Assembly (NCBI RefSeq): GCF_014199945.1
Contig: NZ_JACHOR010000005.1
Coordinates: 62,001 to 126,000 of the forward strand
Reading direction: 5' to 3'
DNA: 64,000 nucleotides
DNA from: Brevundimonas variabilis
Lineage (GTDB): Bacteria; Pseudomonadota; Alphaproteobacteria; Caulobacterales; Caulobacteraceae
Of the stretch, positions 56,162 to 64,000 are shown in pieces. The translations under genes were made by a program, and so were the position numbers. The notes under the pieces are model-generated. The model made no database searches, was not told where the DNA came from, and saw only the letters and a list, made by a program, of their open reading frames with translations. Numbering within the stretch: the first letter of the stretch is position 1; every line of letters begins with the position of its first letter.

Positions 56162-56584
56162 TCAGGGAACGGGGCTGTTGGCAGGCCCGGCATCAGCCGA
56201 GGCCCGGATGCTGGTTTCGCAGGAGCCTGCACAGGCCATTTCCGTGGCGCGGGCTCCCCGCCAGACACGCACGGCCCCGGTTGATCCGCCGGTCACGATG
56301 ATCTGTCGCTGGAAGATCGTGCGCCCGATCGCATCGACAGCGACGACCTCGGTGACGCCATAGCCCTTGCCCGTAACGAACAGGGTGTTCTGGTCGACCA
56401 CGGTCACGTCGGCGATCGCGGGATTGCCGACGATGACGGCGCTCGCGGCGCCTCCGAGCTGGACGCGCTGGATGCTGTCGATCTGAACCGACAGACGACC
56501 TCCCTCCTGGGCATGCGCGGGCATGGCTCCAGACAGGAGAAGAGGCAGGATGAATGCTGCGGCGGCGAGTTTGCGACGGATCAT
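56162..56584 (-). CDS. Stand-alone secretin N-domain protein (CpaC/RcpA-N-like)
   Basis: 140 residues with a Sec signal (MIRRKLAAAAFILPLLLSGAMPAHAQ). Residues 30-105 (DSIQRVQLGGAASAVIVGNPAIADVTVVDQNTLFVTGKGYGVTEV) match the pilus-assembly N-terminal domain found at the start of CpaC; compare VNLPRGTSFAVELPADARDVIV in CpaC here. The secretin pore domain is missing altogether. A Cys pair (CAGSC) near the end may form a disulfide. It heads the leftward TadE set; a periplasmic partner of the secretin is likely. Confidence 0.85.
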   Translation of the reverse strand: MIRRKLAAAAFILPLLLSGAMPAHAQEGGRLSVQIDSIQRVQLGGAASAVIVGNPAIADVTVVDQNTLFVTGKGYGVTEVVAVDAIGRTIFQRQIIVTGGSTGAVRVWRGARATEMACAGSCETSIRASADAGPANSPVP

Positions 56585-56869
56585 TGCGGCTACCTTGAAG
56601 ATGCGGGCGCGCGAGAACGCCTGTGCGCAAGGTCGCTGCGAAACCTCAAGAAAGTCTGAAACGCCATCCTGAACACTCAGGCCAAGAGGGCAAACCTCTG
56701 TTATCCGAACTTTTTTAGGTAAAAATGCCGGTAACCATCCCCGCCTACTCAGCCTTAACCGGTCTGGGTGATTATGCTCCTGTGTTTGGGGGTGAAGCGG
56801 GTAACCGGCGCCCTCCGGCCAAGTTAGACCGCTTCACTATTACAACTGCTTCACTCAAAGGAATAAGCC
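56585..56869. promoter_or_regulatory. Divergent control region of the pilus locus
   Basis: 285 bases between the leftward secretin-N gene and the first pilin. It holds an AT-rich stretch (56709-56728, TTTTTTAGGTAAAAA) and TTAACC at 56755-56760, GTAACCATCC at 56731-56740 and GGGTAACCGG near 56798. TTAACC-type words are half-sites for CtrA, which activates pilA in Caulobacter. A full TTAA-N7-TTAA is not found. Promoters for both directions must lie here. Confidence 0.5.
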
Positions 56870-57049
56870 ATGACCAAGTTCATCACCAAGTTTGTCAAAG
56901 ACGAGTCGGGTGCAACGGCAATCGAATACGGCCTGATCGCTGCCCTGATCGCCGTGGTTATCATTTCGGCCGTGACCGCAATGGGCACCTCGATGAAGGC
57001 CAAGTTCAACTCCGTGGCCGTCGCCATGGGCGGAACCGCCGGCGCCTAA
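56870..57049 (+). CDS. pilA: Flp-family type IVb pilin, copy 1
   Basis: 59-residue prepilin. The leader MTKFITKFVKDESG is followed by the cleavage site and mature start ATAIEYGLIAALIAVVIIS, with the Glu5/Tyr6 pair typical of Flp pilins. It matches copy 2 except at three or four residues (K for Q in the leader, A for T and S for D near the end). It is processed by CpaA. An AAGGAATAAG site precedes the ATG. A perfect hairpin without T-run follows and may limit readthrough to copy 2. Confidence 0.95.
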   Translation: MTKFITKFVKDESGATAIEYGLIAALIAVVIISAVTAMGTSMKAKFNSVAVAMGGTAGA

Positions 57050-57074
57050 GTCGTTCTCAATCCAGTAGCGTAAA

Positions 57075-57101
57075 GGAGGGCTGGATGTGTTCCAGCCCTC
57101 C
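57075..57101 (+). terminator. Hairpin between the two pilin genes
   Basis: GGAGGGCTGGA (57075-57085) pairs perfectly with TCCAGCCCTCC (57091-57101) around a 5-base loop. No T-tract follows, so it probably protects the 3' end of pilin mRNA or weakens readthrough rather than ending transcription fully. Confidence 0.65.
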
Positions 57102-57169
57102 GCTTCCGGGGTGACCCGGTTTCAGTACCTGGCGTCCTAGTGCGCTGCTTCTTTGTGAGGGAAATCTAC

Positions 57170-57349
57170 ATGACCAAGTTCATTACCCAGTTCGTCAAGG
57201 ACGAGTCGGGCGCCACGGCCATCGAATACGGCCTGATCGCAGCCCTGATTGCTGTCGTCATCATCTCCGCTGTCACCGCAATGGGCACGTCGATGAAGAC
57301 CAAGTTCAACGATGTGGCCGTCGCCATGGGCGGTACAGCCGGCGCCTAA
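57170..57349 (+). CDS. Flp-family type IVb pilin, copy 2
   Basis: 59-residue prepilin nearly identical to copy 1, starting at ATG 57170 (an upstream in-frame ATG at 57140 adds ten residues before the conserved MTKF leader and is rejected; GAGGGA lies before 57170). Mature N-terminus ATAIEYGLIAALIAVVIISAV. Strong conservation at DNA level in the helix region suggests recent duplication or gene conversion. A strong terminator follows, so cpaA onward is probably read mostly from its own promoter. Confidence 0.95.
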   Translation: MTKFITQFVKDESGATAIEYGLIAALIAVVIISAVTAMGTSMKTKFNDVAVAMGGTAGA

Positions 57350-57377
57350 AACAGCGCACCGACGCAAGTCGAACTGA

Positions 57378-57412
57378 AGGGGTCGGGGCAGGAATGCTCC
57401 GACCCCTTTTTT
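57378..57412 (+). terminator. Rho-independent terminator after the pilins
   Basis: AGGGGTCGGGGC pairs with GCTCCGACCCCT, with one mismatch near the loop, followed by TTTTTT at about 57407-57412. It explains how pilin mRNA could be far more abundant than cpa mRNA. Confidence 0.92.
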
Positions 57413-57499
57413 CTGGCTGGCTGACCGTATCAAGGCCCGGCGAAACAGCGGGGCCCCGATTTCAACCTGACCTTAACCGACGTCATGGGAGACAGGATC

Positions 57500-58003
57500 A
57501 TGGACATCTTTGCGCTCGCCCTGCTCAGCCTGCTGCCGGCCCTCGCCATTGTTGCCGGGTTGAAGGACCTGACCAGCATGACCATTCCGAACTGGATATC
57601 CGGTCTGCTGATCCTGGGCTTCTTTCCGACAGCCTTCGTCGTCGGGCTGCCGCTGCAGACCGTGGCGGCCCATGTCGCTGTCGCCTTTGCGGCCCTGATT
57701 GTCGGCATGGGCATGTTTGCACTGCGCTGGGTCGGAGGCGGAGACGCCAAATTCATGGCCTCGGCCTGCCTGTGGCTGGGCGTGACAGGCTCCGGCATGT
57801 TCCTGTTGTGGACCGGTGTGATGGGCGGTCTGTTCTGCCTCGCCCTGCTGTTCGCGCGTTTCCATGCCAGGCCCTACCTCCTCAGCACCCCGGCCTGGTT
57901 CCAGAGCCTGATGGAGCCCAAGGGTGATATTCCCTATGGCGTGGCGATCGCCGCCGGGGCCCTGATCGCCTTTCCGGCAAGCGGAATGATGGCCGCCCTC
58001 TGA
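57500..58003 (+). CDS. cpaA: Prepilin peptidase CpaA (TadV)
   Basis: Aspartic prepilin peptidase (A24) of 167 residues that trims the Flp pilins and TadE-like proteins. About five membrane helices. The two catalytic aspartates are in LKDLTSMTIPNW and GGGDAKFMA (GxGD). I chose ATG 57500 because GGAG lies 10 bases upstream; ATG 57485 has no site. TTAACC occurs at 57473-57478, just upstream. Confidence 0.94.
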   Translation: MDIFALALLSLLPALAIVAGLKDLTSMTIPNWISGLLILGFFPTAFVVGLPLQTVAAHVAVAFAALIVGMGMFALRWVGGGDAKFMASACLWLGVTGSGMFLLWTGVMGGLFCLALLFARFHARPYLLSTPAWFQSLMEPKGDIPYGVAIAAGALIAFPASGMMAAL

Positions 58004-58144
58004 GGGGTCGTTCAGGGTTAACAGCCTGAAATTGGCAGCAATGACAGGCCTTAGGGACGCGTTAACCCGGGCAGTTCATGTTTCCGCGAGACAACGGCCC
58101 ATCGACCGACTCACGCGTCGAACACGGCCTGCCGGAGATCGTCG

Positions 58145-59080
58145 ATGAAGCCCGCCCGTATCGCCGTCATCTGTATCGCTGCCGTCGCTGCCATAGGTCT
58201 TGCGATCGTCGTGCGCACGCTCGGGTCATCCGACGGGGGCGCAACGACGACCGCTGCCGCTGCCGTCGTGCCCGAGCGGCCGATGGCAAAGGTTCTGGTC
58301 GCCGCGCGTGATCTGCAGCCGGGTCAGCGCCTCGCCAACGGGGATCTGGCCTGGAAGGACTGGGCCGTCGACGAGGTGAATCCAGCCTTCATCACCGACG
58401 GATCGGTCGCACTGCCCGGGGATGAGGACGACAAGGACGCCAGGGCGGAAGACAAGGACGCCGCGGAGCCTGCAACGCCGGCCGGTGCCGTCGCGACGGT
58501 TGCCCGCCAGGCGACGGTCGCCGCCACGGGGGGCAGCGAAACCGATTATTACGGTTCGGTGGTCCGCGAACCCATCCTGGCCGGGGAGCCGATCGTGTCG
58601 CGCAAGATCGTGCGCGCAGGCGATAGCGGCTACATGGCGGCCTACCTGGAGCCGGGTTACCGCGCGATGGCCATCCGGGTCACCGTCGAGACGGCTGCGG
58701 GCGGGTTCATCCTGCCGGGCGACCGGGTGGACGTGCTGCTGACGCGCGAAACCAAGCTCGAAAACATGACCAATGCCGAAGGCAGCAAATTCGCATCCTC
58801 CACCGTGATGCAGAACGTCAAGGTCCTGGCCATCGACCAGTCGACCCGTGCCGGAGAGGATGAACAGGCCGTGGTCGGTGCGACTGCGACCCTGGAAGTT
58901 CGCCCGGGCGACGCCGAAGCCCTGGCCCTCGCGAAGTCCGAGGGCGAGCTGTCGCTGGTTCTGCGATCCTATGCCGATACCGCCGGCCCGAGCGGCCGTG
59001 TCGCGCCCAAGGCGACACAGGAATCCCGGACCGTCCGCGTGTTCCGCGGCAATGAACCCCAGACGGTGGTGGTCCAATGA
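58145..59080 (+). CDS. cpaB: Flp pilus assembly protein CpaB (RcpC)
   Basis: Periplasmic protein anchored by an N-terminal helix (MKPARIAVICIAAVAAIGLAIVV), 311 residues. The SAF domain runs from about residue 48 (MAKVLVAARDLQPGQRLANGDL), with a charged loop EDDKDARAEDKDAAEP that is unusual and probably disordered. MAIRVTVETAAGGFILPGDRVDVLLT is the CpaB signature. It stabilises the CpaC secretin. Overlaps cpaC by four bases (ATGA). GTTAAC words lie upstream at 58017-58022 and 58061. Confidence 0.93.
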   Translation: MKPARIAVICIAAVAAIGLAIVVRTLGSSDGGATTTAAAAVVPERPMAKVLVAARDLQPGQRLANGDLAWKDWAVDEVNPAFITDGSVALPGDEDDKDARAEDKDAAEPATPAGAVATVARQATVAATGGSETDYYGSVVREPILAGEPIVSRKIVRAGDSGYMAAYLEPGYRAMAIRVTVETAAGGFILPGDRVDVLLTRETKLENMTNAEGSKFASSTVMQNVKVLAIDQSTRAGEDEQAVVGATATLEVRPGDAEALALAKSEGELSLVLRSYADTAGPSGRVAPKATQESRTVRVFRGNEPQTVVVQ

Positions 59081-60633
59081 GGCACCCGAACATGTCCCGA
59101 TTTTCTGCCCTCGCTGCCGCTCTCCTGATGACCACGACGGCGATGGTGCCGGTCTCCGCCATGGCGGAAGACCCAGGCCCACGCTCGGTCGCCATGGGAG
59201 CCGAACCGCAACTGGTCAATCTTCCGCGCGGAACGTCCTTCGCGGTCGAGCTGCCGGCCGATGCCCGCGATGTCATCGTGTCCAACCCGGCCGTGGCCGA
59301 GGCCATGCTGCACAGCCAGCGGCGCATCACCGTCATCGGCCTGGCGCCCGGCGAAACGGACGCCGTCTTTCTGGATGCAGCGGGCCGCTCGATCCTGACC
59401 CTGAGGGTCCGGGTCGATGCCGGTGTCAGCGCCCTTCAGGACACGCTCAGCCGCGTCGCCCCGGGTTCGCAGGTGCGGGCGGAGGCGGTCAATGACAGCA
59501 TCATCTTGACGGGGCTTGTGACCAGCGTCGCTGAAAGCGAGCGGGTCGCAGCCGTCGCCCGTGCCTTCGTCTCGACTCCGGAAAAGGTGCTGAACATGCT
59601 CAGCGTCGCCGGCTCGGATCAGGTGACGCTGAAGGTGCGGGTGGTCGAGGTGCAGCGCACCGCGATCAAGCAGCTCGGGTTCGACACCAATGCCATTCTC
59701 GGCCGGATCGACGGAGCGCAGTTCCTGCTGGGGCAGGCGGCGACCTTCGGTGTCAACGGCGGGCTCCTCGGCGGGCTCACCGGCGGCTATCTTGACGATA
59801 CGACCACCAATTTCCAGCAGCAGCAGCCCTGCGGCGGCGGCTTTCCAGCAGGCTCCCTCTGCCCGGTTGTGGTCGAAAGTTTCCAGGACTCAAGCAATTT
59901 CGACACAGCCCAGCGTGGGACCGGGCCTGGCAGCGATGGCCTGAACCGGGGTGAAGCCACCATCAAGGCCTTTGAGCGTGTCGGCCTGATCCGGGCTCTC
60001 GCAGAGCCGAACCTGACATCGGTCAACGGCGAGAGCGCGAGTTTCCTTGCCGGGGGTGAATTCCCCGTCCCCACCGGACGCGACCGCGATGGCAACGTCA
60101 CGATCGAGTACAAGAAGTACGGCGTGAACCTGTCTTTCCGGCCCATCGTGCTGTCGGAAGGACGGATCTCGCTGCAGATCTCGGTCGAGGTCTCCGAGCT
60201 GACAAACAACGGCGGCCTGACCCTGGGGGCCGGCACGTCTTCGGCCGTCAGCATCGCCGGCGTGAATGTCCGACGTGTCGAGAACACCGTCGAGATTCCG
60301 TCCGGCGGATCCATGATGATCGCAGGCCTGCTGCAGGACACGGTCCGGCAGCAGATCGATGGCCTGCCGGGCATGACCGGACTGCCGGTCCTCGGCACGC
60401 TGTTCCGGTCGCGGGATTATCTCGCCGGAGAAACCGAACTGGTCGTGATCGTCGAGCCCTATATCGTCACGCCTGTCGCACCGGGCCGGCTGCAGACACC
60501 CGCTGACGGGCTGCGCATCCCGACCGATATCCAGACCACTTTGTTCGGCCAGTTGAACCAGGCCTACGGCTCCCCGGCCCCCACCGCCCAGGGCGGCGGA
60601 TGGCAGGGACCTGTGGGCTATGTGATCGAGTGA
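59077..60633 (+). CDS. cpaC: Outer-membrane secretin CpaC (RcpA)
   Basis: Forms the outer-membrane channel for the Flp pilus. 518 residues with a Sec signal ending near AMAED. The pilus-assembly N-domain (about 42-115), a BON-like domain (NDSIILTGLVTSVAES) and the secretin domain (from about 200, with EIPSGGSMMIAGLLQD, LPVLGTLFRSRDYLAGETELVVIVEPYIV) come in order. A short Gln/Gly-rich loop (about 245-275) with Cys lies within the secretin. Start ATG overlaps the cpaB stop. Confidence 0.95.
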   Translation: MRHPNMSRFSALAAALLMTTTAMVPVSAMAEDPGPRSVAMGAEPQLVNLPRGTSFAVELPADARDVIVSNPAVAEAMLHSQRRITVIGLAPGETDAVFLDAAGRSILTLRVRVDAGVSALQDTLSRVAPGSQVRAEAVNDSIILTGLVTSVAESERVAAVARAFVSTPEKVLNMLSVAGSDQVTLKVRVVEVQRTAIKQLGFDTNAILGRIDGAQFLLGQAATFGVNGGLLGGLTGGYLDDTTTNFQQQQPCGGGFPAGSLCPVVVESFQDSSNFDTAQRGTGPGSDGLNRGEATIKAFERVGLIRALAEPNLTSVNGESASFLAGGEFPVPTGRDRDGNVTIEYKKYGVNLSFRPIVLSEGRISLQISVEVSELTNNGGLTLGAGTSSAVSIAGVNVRRVENTVEIPSGGSMMIAGLLQDTVRQQIDGLPGMTGLPVLGTLFRSRDYLAGETELVVIVEPYIVTPVAPGRLQTPADGLRIPTDIQTTLFGQLNQAYGSPAPTAQGGGWQGPVGYVIE

Positions 60634-60638
60634 GGACC

Positions 60639-61316
60639 ATGATGATCCGTCAGACGCTTCTGATCTCTTTGGCCGCCAGTGCCCTTCTGGCGGGCTGCAT
60701 GGGTGCACCGGCCGAAGGTCTGGGTCCGGTTCCGCTGACCCCGACCCAGCGATTCACCCTGCAGGTCGAACCCGGCATCGAGCGGATCGCTCTGGCGGTG
60801 CATGACGAAGGCCTGTCTGCAAACCAGCAGAATGCCGTCCTCGATGTGGCGCGCCGGTTCGGTCAGGAGGGTGCCGCCAGCATCATCGTCGAGGCCCCGT
60901 CGGGTCAGGATGTGGTCGCCAGTGCCCTCGCCTGGCGGGTCAAGGGCTTGCTGGAGCAGATCGGTATCCCGGCGCACCAGGTTCAGGTGGTCGCCTACAA
61001 TGCGCCGGATCCCCGCGCGCCGGTCCTGGTCGGCTATGAATCCCTGCGTGCCCGCGTGCCCCAGTGCGGCCAGGCGTGGGGCAGTCTGACGCGGACGGCC
61101 AACAACCAGTCATCGGCAAACTTCGGCTGTGCGGTCACGGCTAACCTGGCGGCCCAGATCGCCGATCCTCGCGATATCGTGGCGCCGCGCGCGATGACCC
61201 CGGCGGATGGGGCGCGCCGGAGCGTGGTGTTCGACAAATATCGCAAGGGCGAGCCGACCGCAGGTGTGCGGGAAGAACTGGTCACGAACCAGCAAGTCTC
61301 GAATGCGGTGGAATAG
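60639..61316 (+). CDS. cpaD: Pilus lipoprotein CpaD
   Basis: 225 residues beginning MMIRQTLLISLAASALLAGCM, a lipoprotein signal with lipobox LLAGC. The body has the CpaD pattern: two cysteines (VPQCGQAWGSL, SSANFGCAVTANLAAQIADPRD) and DIVAPRAMTPADGARRSVVFDKYRKGE near the end. It is thought to help localise or pilot the secretin. It lies five bases after cpaC and six before cpaE. Confidence 0.94.
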   Translation: MMIRQTLLISLAASALLAGCMGAPAEGLGPVPLTPTQRFTLQVEPGIERIALAVHDEGLSANQQNAVLDVARRFGQEGAASIIVEAPSGQDVVASALAWRVKGLLEQIGIPAHQVQVVAYNAPDPRAPVLVGYESLRARVPQCGQAWGSLTRTANNQSSANFGCAVTANLAAQIADPRDIVAPRAMTPADGARRSVVFDKYRKGEPTAGVREELVTNQQVSNAVE

Positions 61317-61322
61317 CGTAAC

Positions 61323-62924
61323 ATGACCCAAGCCATCGCCCCCCGTAGTTTCGATGCCTTCGAGGAAGAGTTCGACCTCGACATCGCTTTCGAGCCGGAT
61401 GCCATCATCGGTGCGAAGCCGCCCGAGGCCGACATCAATCCGCGCGAGCCTCTCCATTTTGTGGCACCGACAGCCGAAGACGCGCCGTCGGCCACACCGA
61501 CGGTCGTCCCGCTGGCTCCCGCGGCCCCCAGCCCGACGGTCGCTGCGACGCCGGACGTCAGCGCCTTCAATCCGGTTGGCGATCTGGTGGCCAATACCTC
61601 GGCCGCCATCGTGCCGACCGGTCTTCACGCCGAAGTCGCCGTGCCGCGCATCGCCATCCATGTCTTTGCCGAACGTCAGGATACCCTGACCTCGGCCGAG
61701 CGCGCCGGACAGGATCGGCGCATGTCCCGCGCGACGACCCAGATCCGGGTCGGCGGGATTCCTGCGGCGATTTCGACCTATCTGAACGAACCGACACCGC
61801 CCCTGATCGTGGTGGAATGCCTCGAGGACCCCAACGCCCTGCTCGCCCAGATCGACCAGCTGGCCGAGTGCTGCGACGCGGGCACCAAGGTGGTCGTGAT
61901 CGGCCTGTCGAACGACATCCTGCTGTTCCGCGAGCTGATGCGGCGCGGCGTCAGTGAATATCTGGTCGCGCCCGTGCAGCCGCTGCAGCTGATCGCGGCC
62001 ATCGGGGGCCTCTTCTCGGATCCGGCCCAGCCGTTCGTCGGTCGCTCCATTGCCTTCGTCGGCGCACGAGGCGGTGCCGGCGCCTCCTCCGTGGCCCACA
62101 ACACGGCCTATGCGATTTCCGAACGGATCGGAGCCAACACTGTCATCGTCGACTACGATCTGCCGTTCGGGACCGCGGGGCTGGACTTCAACCAGGATCC
62201 GCTGAACGGCGTCGCCGACGCGCTTGGCCAGCCGGACCGCCTCGACTCGGTGCTGATGGACCGGATGATGGTCCGCTGCACGGACAAGCTGAGCCTGTTT
62301 GCGGCGCCGGCGACCCTGGATGCCGACTGGGACATCAGTCCGGAGGCCTTCGAGGAGGTTACCAGCCGCATTCGTTCGACGGCGCCATTCGTTGTGCTGG
62401 ACCTCCCGCATCTCTGGTCAGGCTGGATGCGCCAGACGCTGATCGCGGCCGATGAAGTGGTCGTCGTTGCGACGCCGGATCTCGCCAGCCTTCGCAACGC
62501 CAAGAACATGATCGATCTGATCCGGCAGGGTCGCCCCAACGATGCCCCGCCACGGCTCGTGCTCAACCAGGTGGGGGTCCCCGGACGGCCCGAGATCCCG
62601 GTCAAGGATTTCGGCAACGCGCTTGGAATCCTGCCCAGCCTGATCATCCCCTTCGAACCGAAACTGTTCGGGGCTGCGGCCAACAACGGCCAGATGATCC
62701 TGGATGCCGGCGCCAAGTCCAAGTCGGCGGAGGCCTTCCAGACACTGGCGCAGATCGTGTCGCGCCGTGAGCTGCCTGTGCTGGCCGGGCCCAAGGGCAA
62801 GCCTGCCAAACCCGGTGCGGCTCCGAAGGCCCAGAAAGCGCCGAAGGCCCCGAAAGCCGCGAAAGAGACCAAGCCTCCGTCGGAGAGCAAGTCGCTGTTC
62901 GCCAACCTGTTCAAGAAGCGCTGA
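61323..62924 (+). CDS. cpaE: Pilus localisation ATPase CpaE (TadZ)
   Basis: ParA/MinD-like protein, 533 residues, that places the pilus machine at the pole in Caulobacter. About 120 disordered Pro/Ala-rich residues come first, then a receiver-like domain (FLIVVECLEDPNALL region) and the P-loop domain. The nucleotide loop FVGARGGAGASSVAHN is deviant: Arg in place of the signature Lys and Ala-Ser where G-K-T is usual. The C-terminus is a Lys/Pro-rich tail (KAPKAPKAAKETKPPSESK). Atypical P-loops are known in CpaE/TadZ, so this is not necessarily inactive. Confidence 0.94.
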   Translation: MTQAIAPRSFDAFEEEFDLDIAFEPDAIIGAKPPEADINPREPLHFVAPTAEDAPSATPTVVPLAPAAPSPTVAATPDVSAFNPVGDLVANTSAAIVPTGLHAEVAVPRIAIHVFAERQDTLTSAERAGQDRRMSRATTQIRVGGIPAAISTYLNEPTPPLIVVECLEDPNALLAQIDQLAECCDAGTKVVVIGLSNDILLFRELMRRGVSEYLVAPVQPLQLIAAIGGLFSDPAQPFVGRSIAFVGARGGAGASSVAHNTAYAISERIGANTVIVDYDLPFGTAGLDFNQDPLNGVADALGQPDRLDSVLMDRMMVRCTDKLSLFAAPATLDADWDISPEAFEEVTSRIRSTAPFVVLDLPHLWSGWMRQTLIAADEVVVVATPDLASLRNAKNMIDLIRQGRPNDAPPRLVLNQVGVPGRPEIPVKDFGNALGILPSLIIPFEPKLFGAAANNGQMILDAGAKSKSAEAFQTLAQIVSRRELPVLAGPKGKPAKPGAAPKAQKAPKAPKAAKETKPPSESKSLFANLFKKR

Positions 62925-62936
62925 CGGGAACCGCGA

Positions 62937-64000
62937 GTGTTCGGTAAACGCACAGGAACGACCGGTACCGCGACGCTGGAGGCGCGTGTCGCAGGCCATG
63001 CGCAGGCTGCGCCGACCCCGGCTGCTGATTCCCCCATGCCCGTCGTTCGGTATGGCGATGAGTCGTTCGATGACCTCGAGGGCGATTTCCCGCCCTCGAC
63101 GACCACGACGGGCGCGCCGCCTGCGGATCGGCTGGATGCGCTCGCCGCGCGGCCCAAGGCCGCAGCCGCGGCCCCGGCGGCCAAGGGGCCTGGACCCAAG
63201 CCAACGGCCGGACTGGAGCAGCTGAAGAAGGCGCAGGCGGTCACCGAGATCGTCCGCGAGCAGAGCGACTACTACCACGCGACCAAGACGACGATCTTCA
63301 ACGCCCTGATGAACACCATCGATCTGGCACAGCTGGCCCAGCTCGATACCAAGGCGGCGTCCGAGGAAATCCGCGACATCGTTGCCGAACTGGTCGCGAT
63401 CAAGAACGTCTCGATGTCGGTGGCCGAGCAGGAGCATCTGGTTCAGGACATCGTCAATGATGTGCTGGGCTATGGTCCGCTGGAGCCGCTTCTGGCGCGA
63501 GACGACATCGCCGACATCATGGTCAATGGCGCGGGCCGGGTCTTCATCGAGGTCGGCGGCAAGGTCCAGCTGACCAATGTCCGCTTCCGCGACAACACCC
63601 AGCTGATGAACATCTGCCAGCGGATCGTGTCCCAGGTCGGCCGTCGCGTGGACGAAAGCAGCCCGATCTGCGACGCCCGCCTTCCCGACGGCAGCCGCGT
63701 CAACGTCATCGCACCGCCGCTGGCGATCGATGGCGCGACCCTGACGATCCGGAAGTTCAAGAAAGACAAGCTGACGATGAAGAACCTGGTGGAGTTCGCC
63801 TCCATCAGTCCCGAAGGGGCTAGGGTTCTGGGCGTGATCGGCGCCTGCCGCTGCAACATCGTCATCTCGGGTGGTACGGGGTCGGGCAAGACCACGCTCC
63901 TGAACACCCTGACGGCCTTCATCGATCCGACCGAGCGGGTCATCACCTGCGAGGATGCGGCCGAACTGCAGCTGCAGCAGCCGCACGTCGTGCGCCTCGA
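62937..64000 (+). CDS. cpaF: Pilus motor ATPase CpaF (TadA), 3' end outside window
   Basis: Secretion ATPase that drives pilin assembly and retraction in Tad systems. The GTG at 62937 starts the frame (VFGKRTGTTG) 12 bases after cpaE. About 354 residues are visible: a disordered N-terminal stretch of about 95 residues, an N-terminal domain (NDVLGYGPLEPLLARDDIADIMVNG), and the start of the RecA-like core with Walker A GGTGSGKTTLLN and the Asp box CEDAAELQLQQPHV. Window ends before Walker B and the Arg fingers. cpaG/H (tadB/C) should follow. Confidence 0.95.
   Translation, partial: MFGKRTGTTGTATLEARVAGHAQAAPTPAADSPMPVVRYGDESFDDLEGDFPPSTTTTGAPPADRLDALAARPKAAAAAPAAKGPGPKPTAGLEQLKKAQAVTEIVREQSDYYHATKTTIFNALMNTIDLAQLAQLDTKAASEEIRDIVAELVAIKNVSMSVAEQEHLVQDIVNDVLGYGPLEPLLARDDIADIMVNGAGRVFIEVGGKVQLTNVRFRDNTQLMNICQRIVSQVGRRVDESSPICDARLPDGSRVNVIAPPLAIDGATLTIRKFKKDKLTMKNLVEFASISPEGARVLGVIGACRCNIVISGGTGSGKTTLLNTLTAFIDPTERVITCEDAAELQLQQPHVVRL

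Noticed and set aside
57140..57349. A longer pilin copy 2 starting at 57140
   Set aside because: The extra ten residues (MRCFFVREIY) precede the MTKFIT leader that copy 1 also has. GAGGGA lies before the ATG at 57170, not before 57140.

Overview
The window is GC-rich alphaproteobacterial chromosome, most likely from the Caulobacteraceae and probably Brevundimonas or a close relative. That placement is an inference from four things: very high G+C in nearly all genes; a Tad/Cpa pilus operon in the Caulobacter order (pilin, cpaA, B, C, D, E, F); a LexA operator of the alphaproteobacterial GTTC-N7-GTTC type; and large numbers of short palindromic intergenic repeats.

Layout. 1-12.9 kb: the 3' part of an M16 peptidase, nth, dapF, a small K+ channel with a zinc ribbon, two tandem secreted S9 oligopeptidases, an RsmC-like methyltransferase and uvrB. 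12.95-16.06 kb: a low-GC foreign island with three tightly packed genes (a small NERD-like protein, a superfamily 1 helicase and a DUF2290-like protein), the best candidate in the window for an undescribed defence-type system. 16.2-25.2 kb: two coupled hypothetical genes, an enoyl-CoA hydratase, a DUF418 membrane protein, hisS, a candidate small RNA, a DUF6065 protein, a ProXp-type deacylase, a frameshifted OPT transporter and the SRP RNA. 25.2-36 kb: nudC, kdsB, a membrane-anchored cytochrome c, an NlpC/P60 protein, an M17 aminopeptidase, a TPR protein, the IscU-like/yidD/thrS operon and trmD-rplS. 36-50 kb: a DUF2383 protein, kynA, a HisN-type phosphatase, an alpha/beta hydrolase, two exported methyltransferase-like proteins, a thermoregulated hsp20, an FAD oxidoreductase, TPP-riboswitch-controlled thiC, a hydrolase-OsmC fusion, a dcyD-like gene and an Asp/Glu racemase. 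50-55 kb: a PhoX-like protein, a nucleoside hydrolase and a ribokinase. 55-64 kb: the Tad pilus locus. It has a leftward set (a stand-alone secretin N-domain protein and two TadE-like proteins) and a rightward set (two near-identical Flp pilins, then cpaA to cpaF, with cpaF cut by the window end).

How the genes work together. The pilus locus is self-contained up to the window end: pilins, prepilin peptidase, periplasmic CpaB, secretin CpaC, lipoprotein CpaD, localisation ATPase CpaE and motor ATPase CpaF. The nucleoside hydrolase and ribokinase overlap by four bases and together would release ribose from nucleosides and phosphorylate it. The IscU-like, yidD and thrS genes form one tight unit. 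Expression is controlled by recognisable elements at uvrB (SOS box over the start codon), hsp20 (sigma-32-like promoter and ROSE-like leader) and thiC (TPP riboswitch).

Repeats are a major theme. Family A has seven paired-arm elements of about 128 bp plus one compact copy. Family B has elements of about 165 bp, including a nested array at 28.9-29.4 kb. Family C is short nested hairpins, and a related sequence lies in frame inside thiC. There are also four local repeats. The most unusual non-gene signal is an AT-rich, dyad-bearing, recoded patch inside the otherwise GC-rich uvrB, 1.7 kb upstream of the foreign island.
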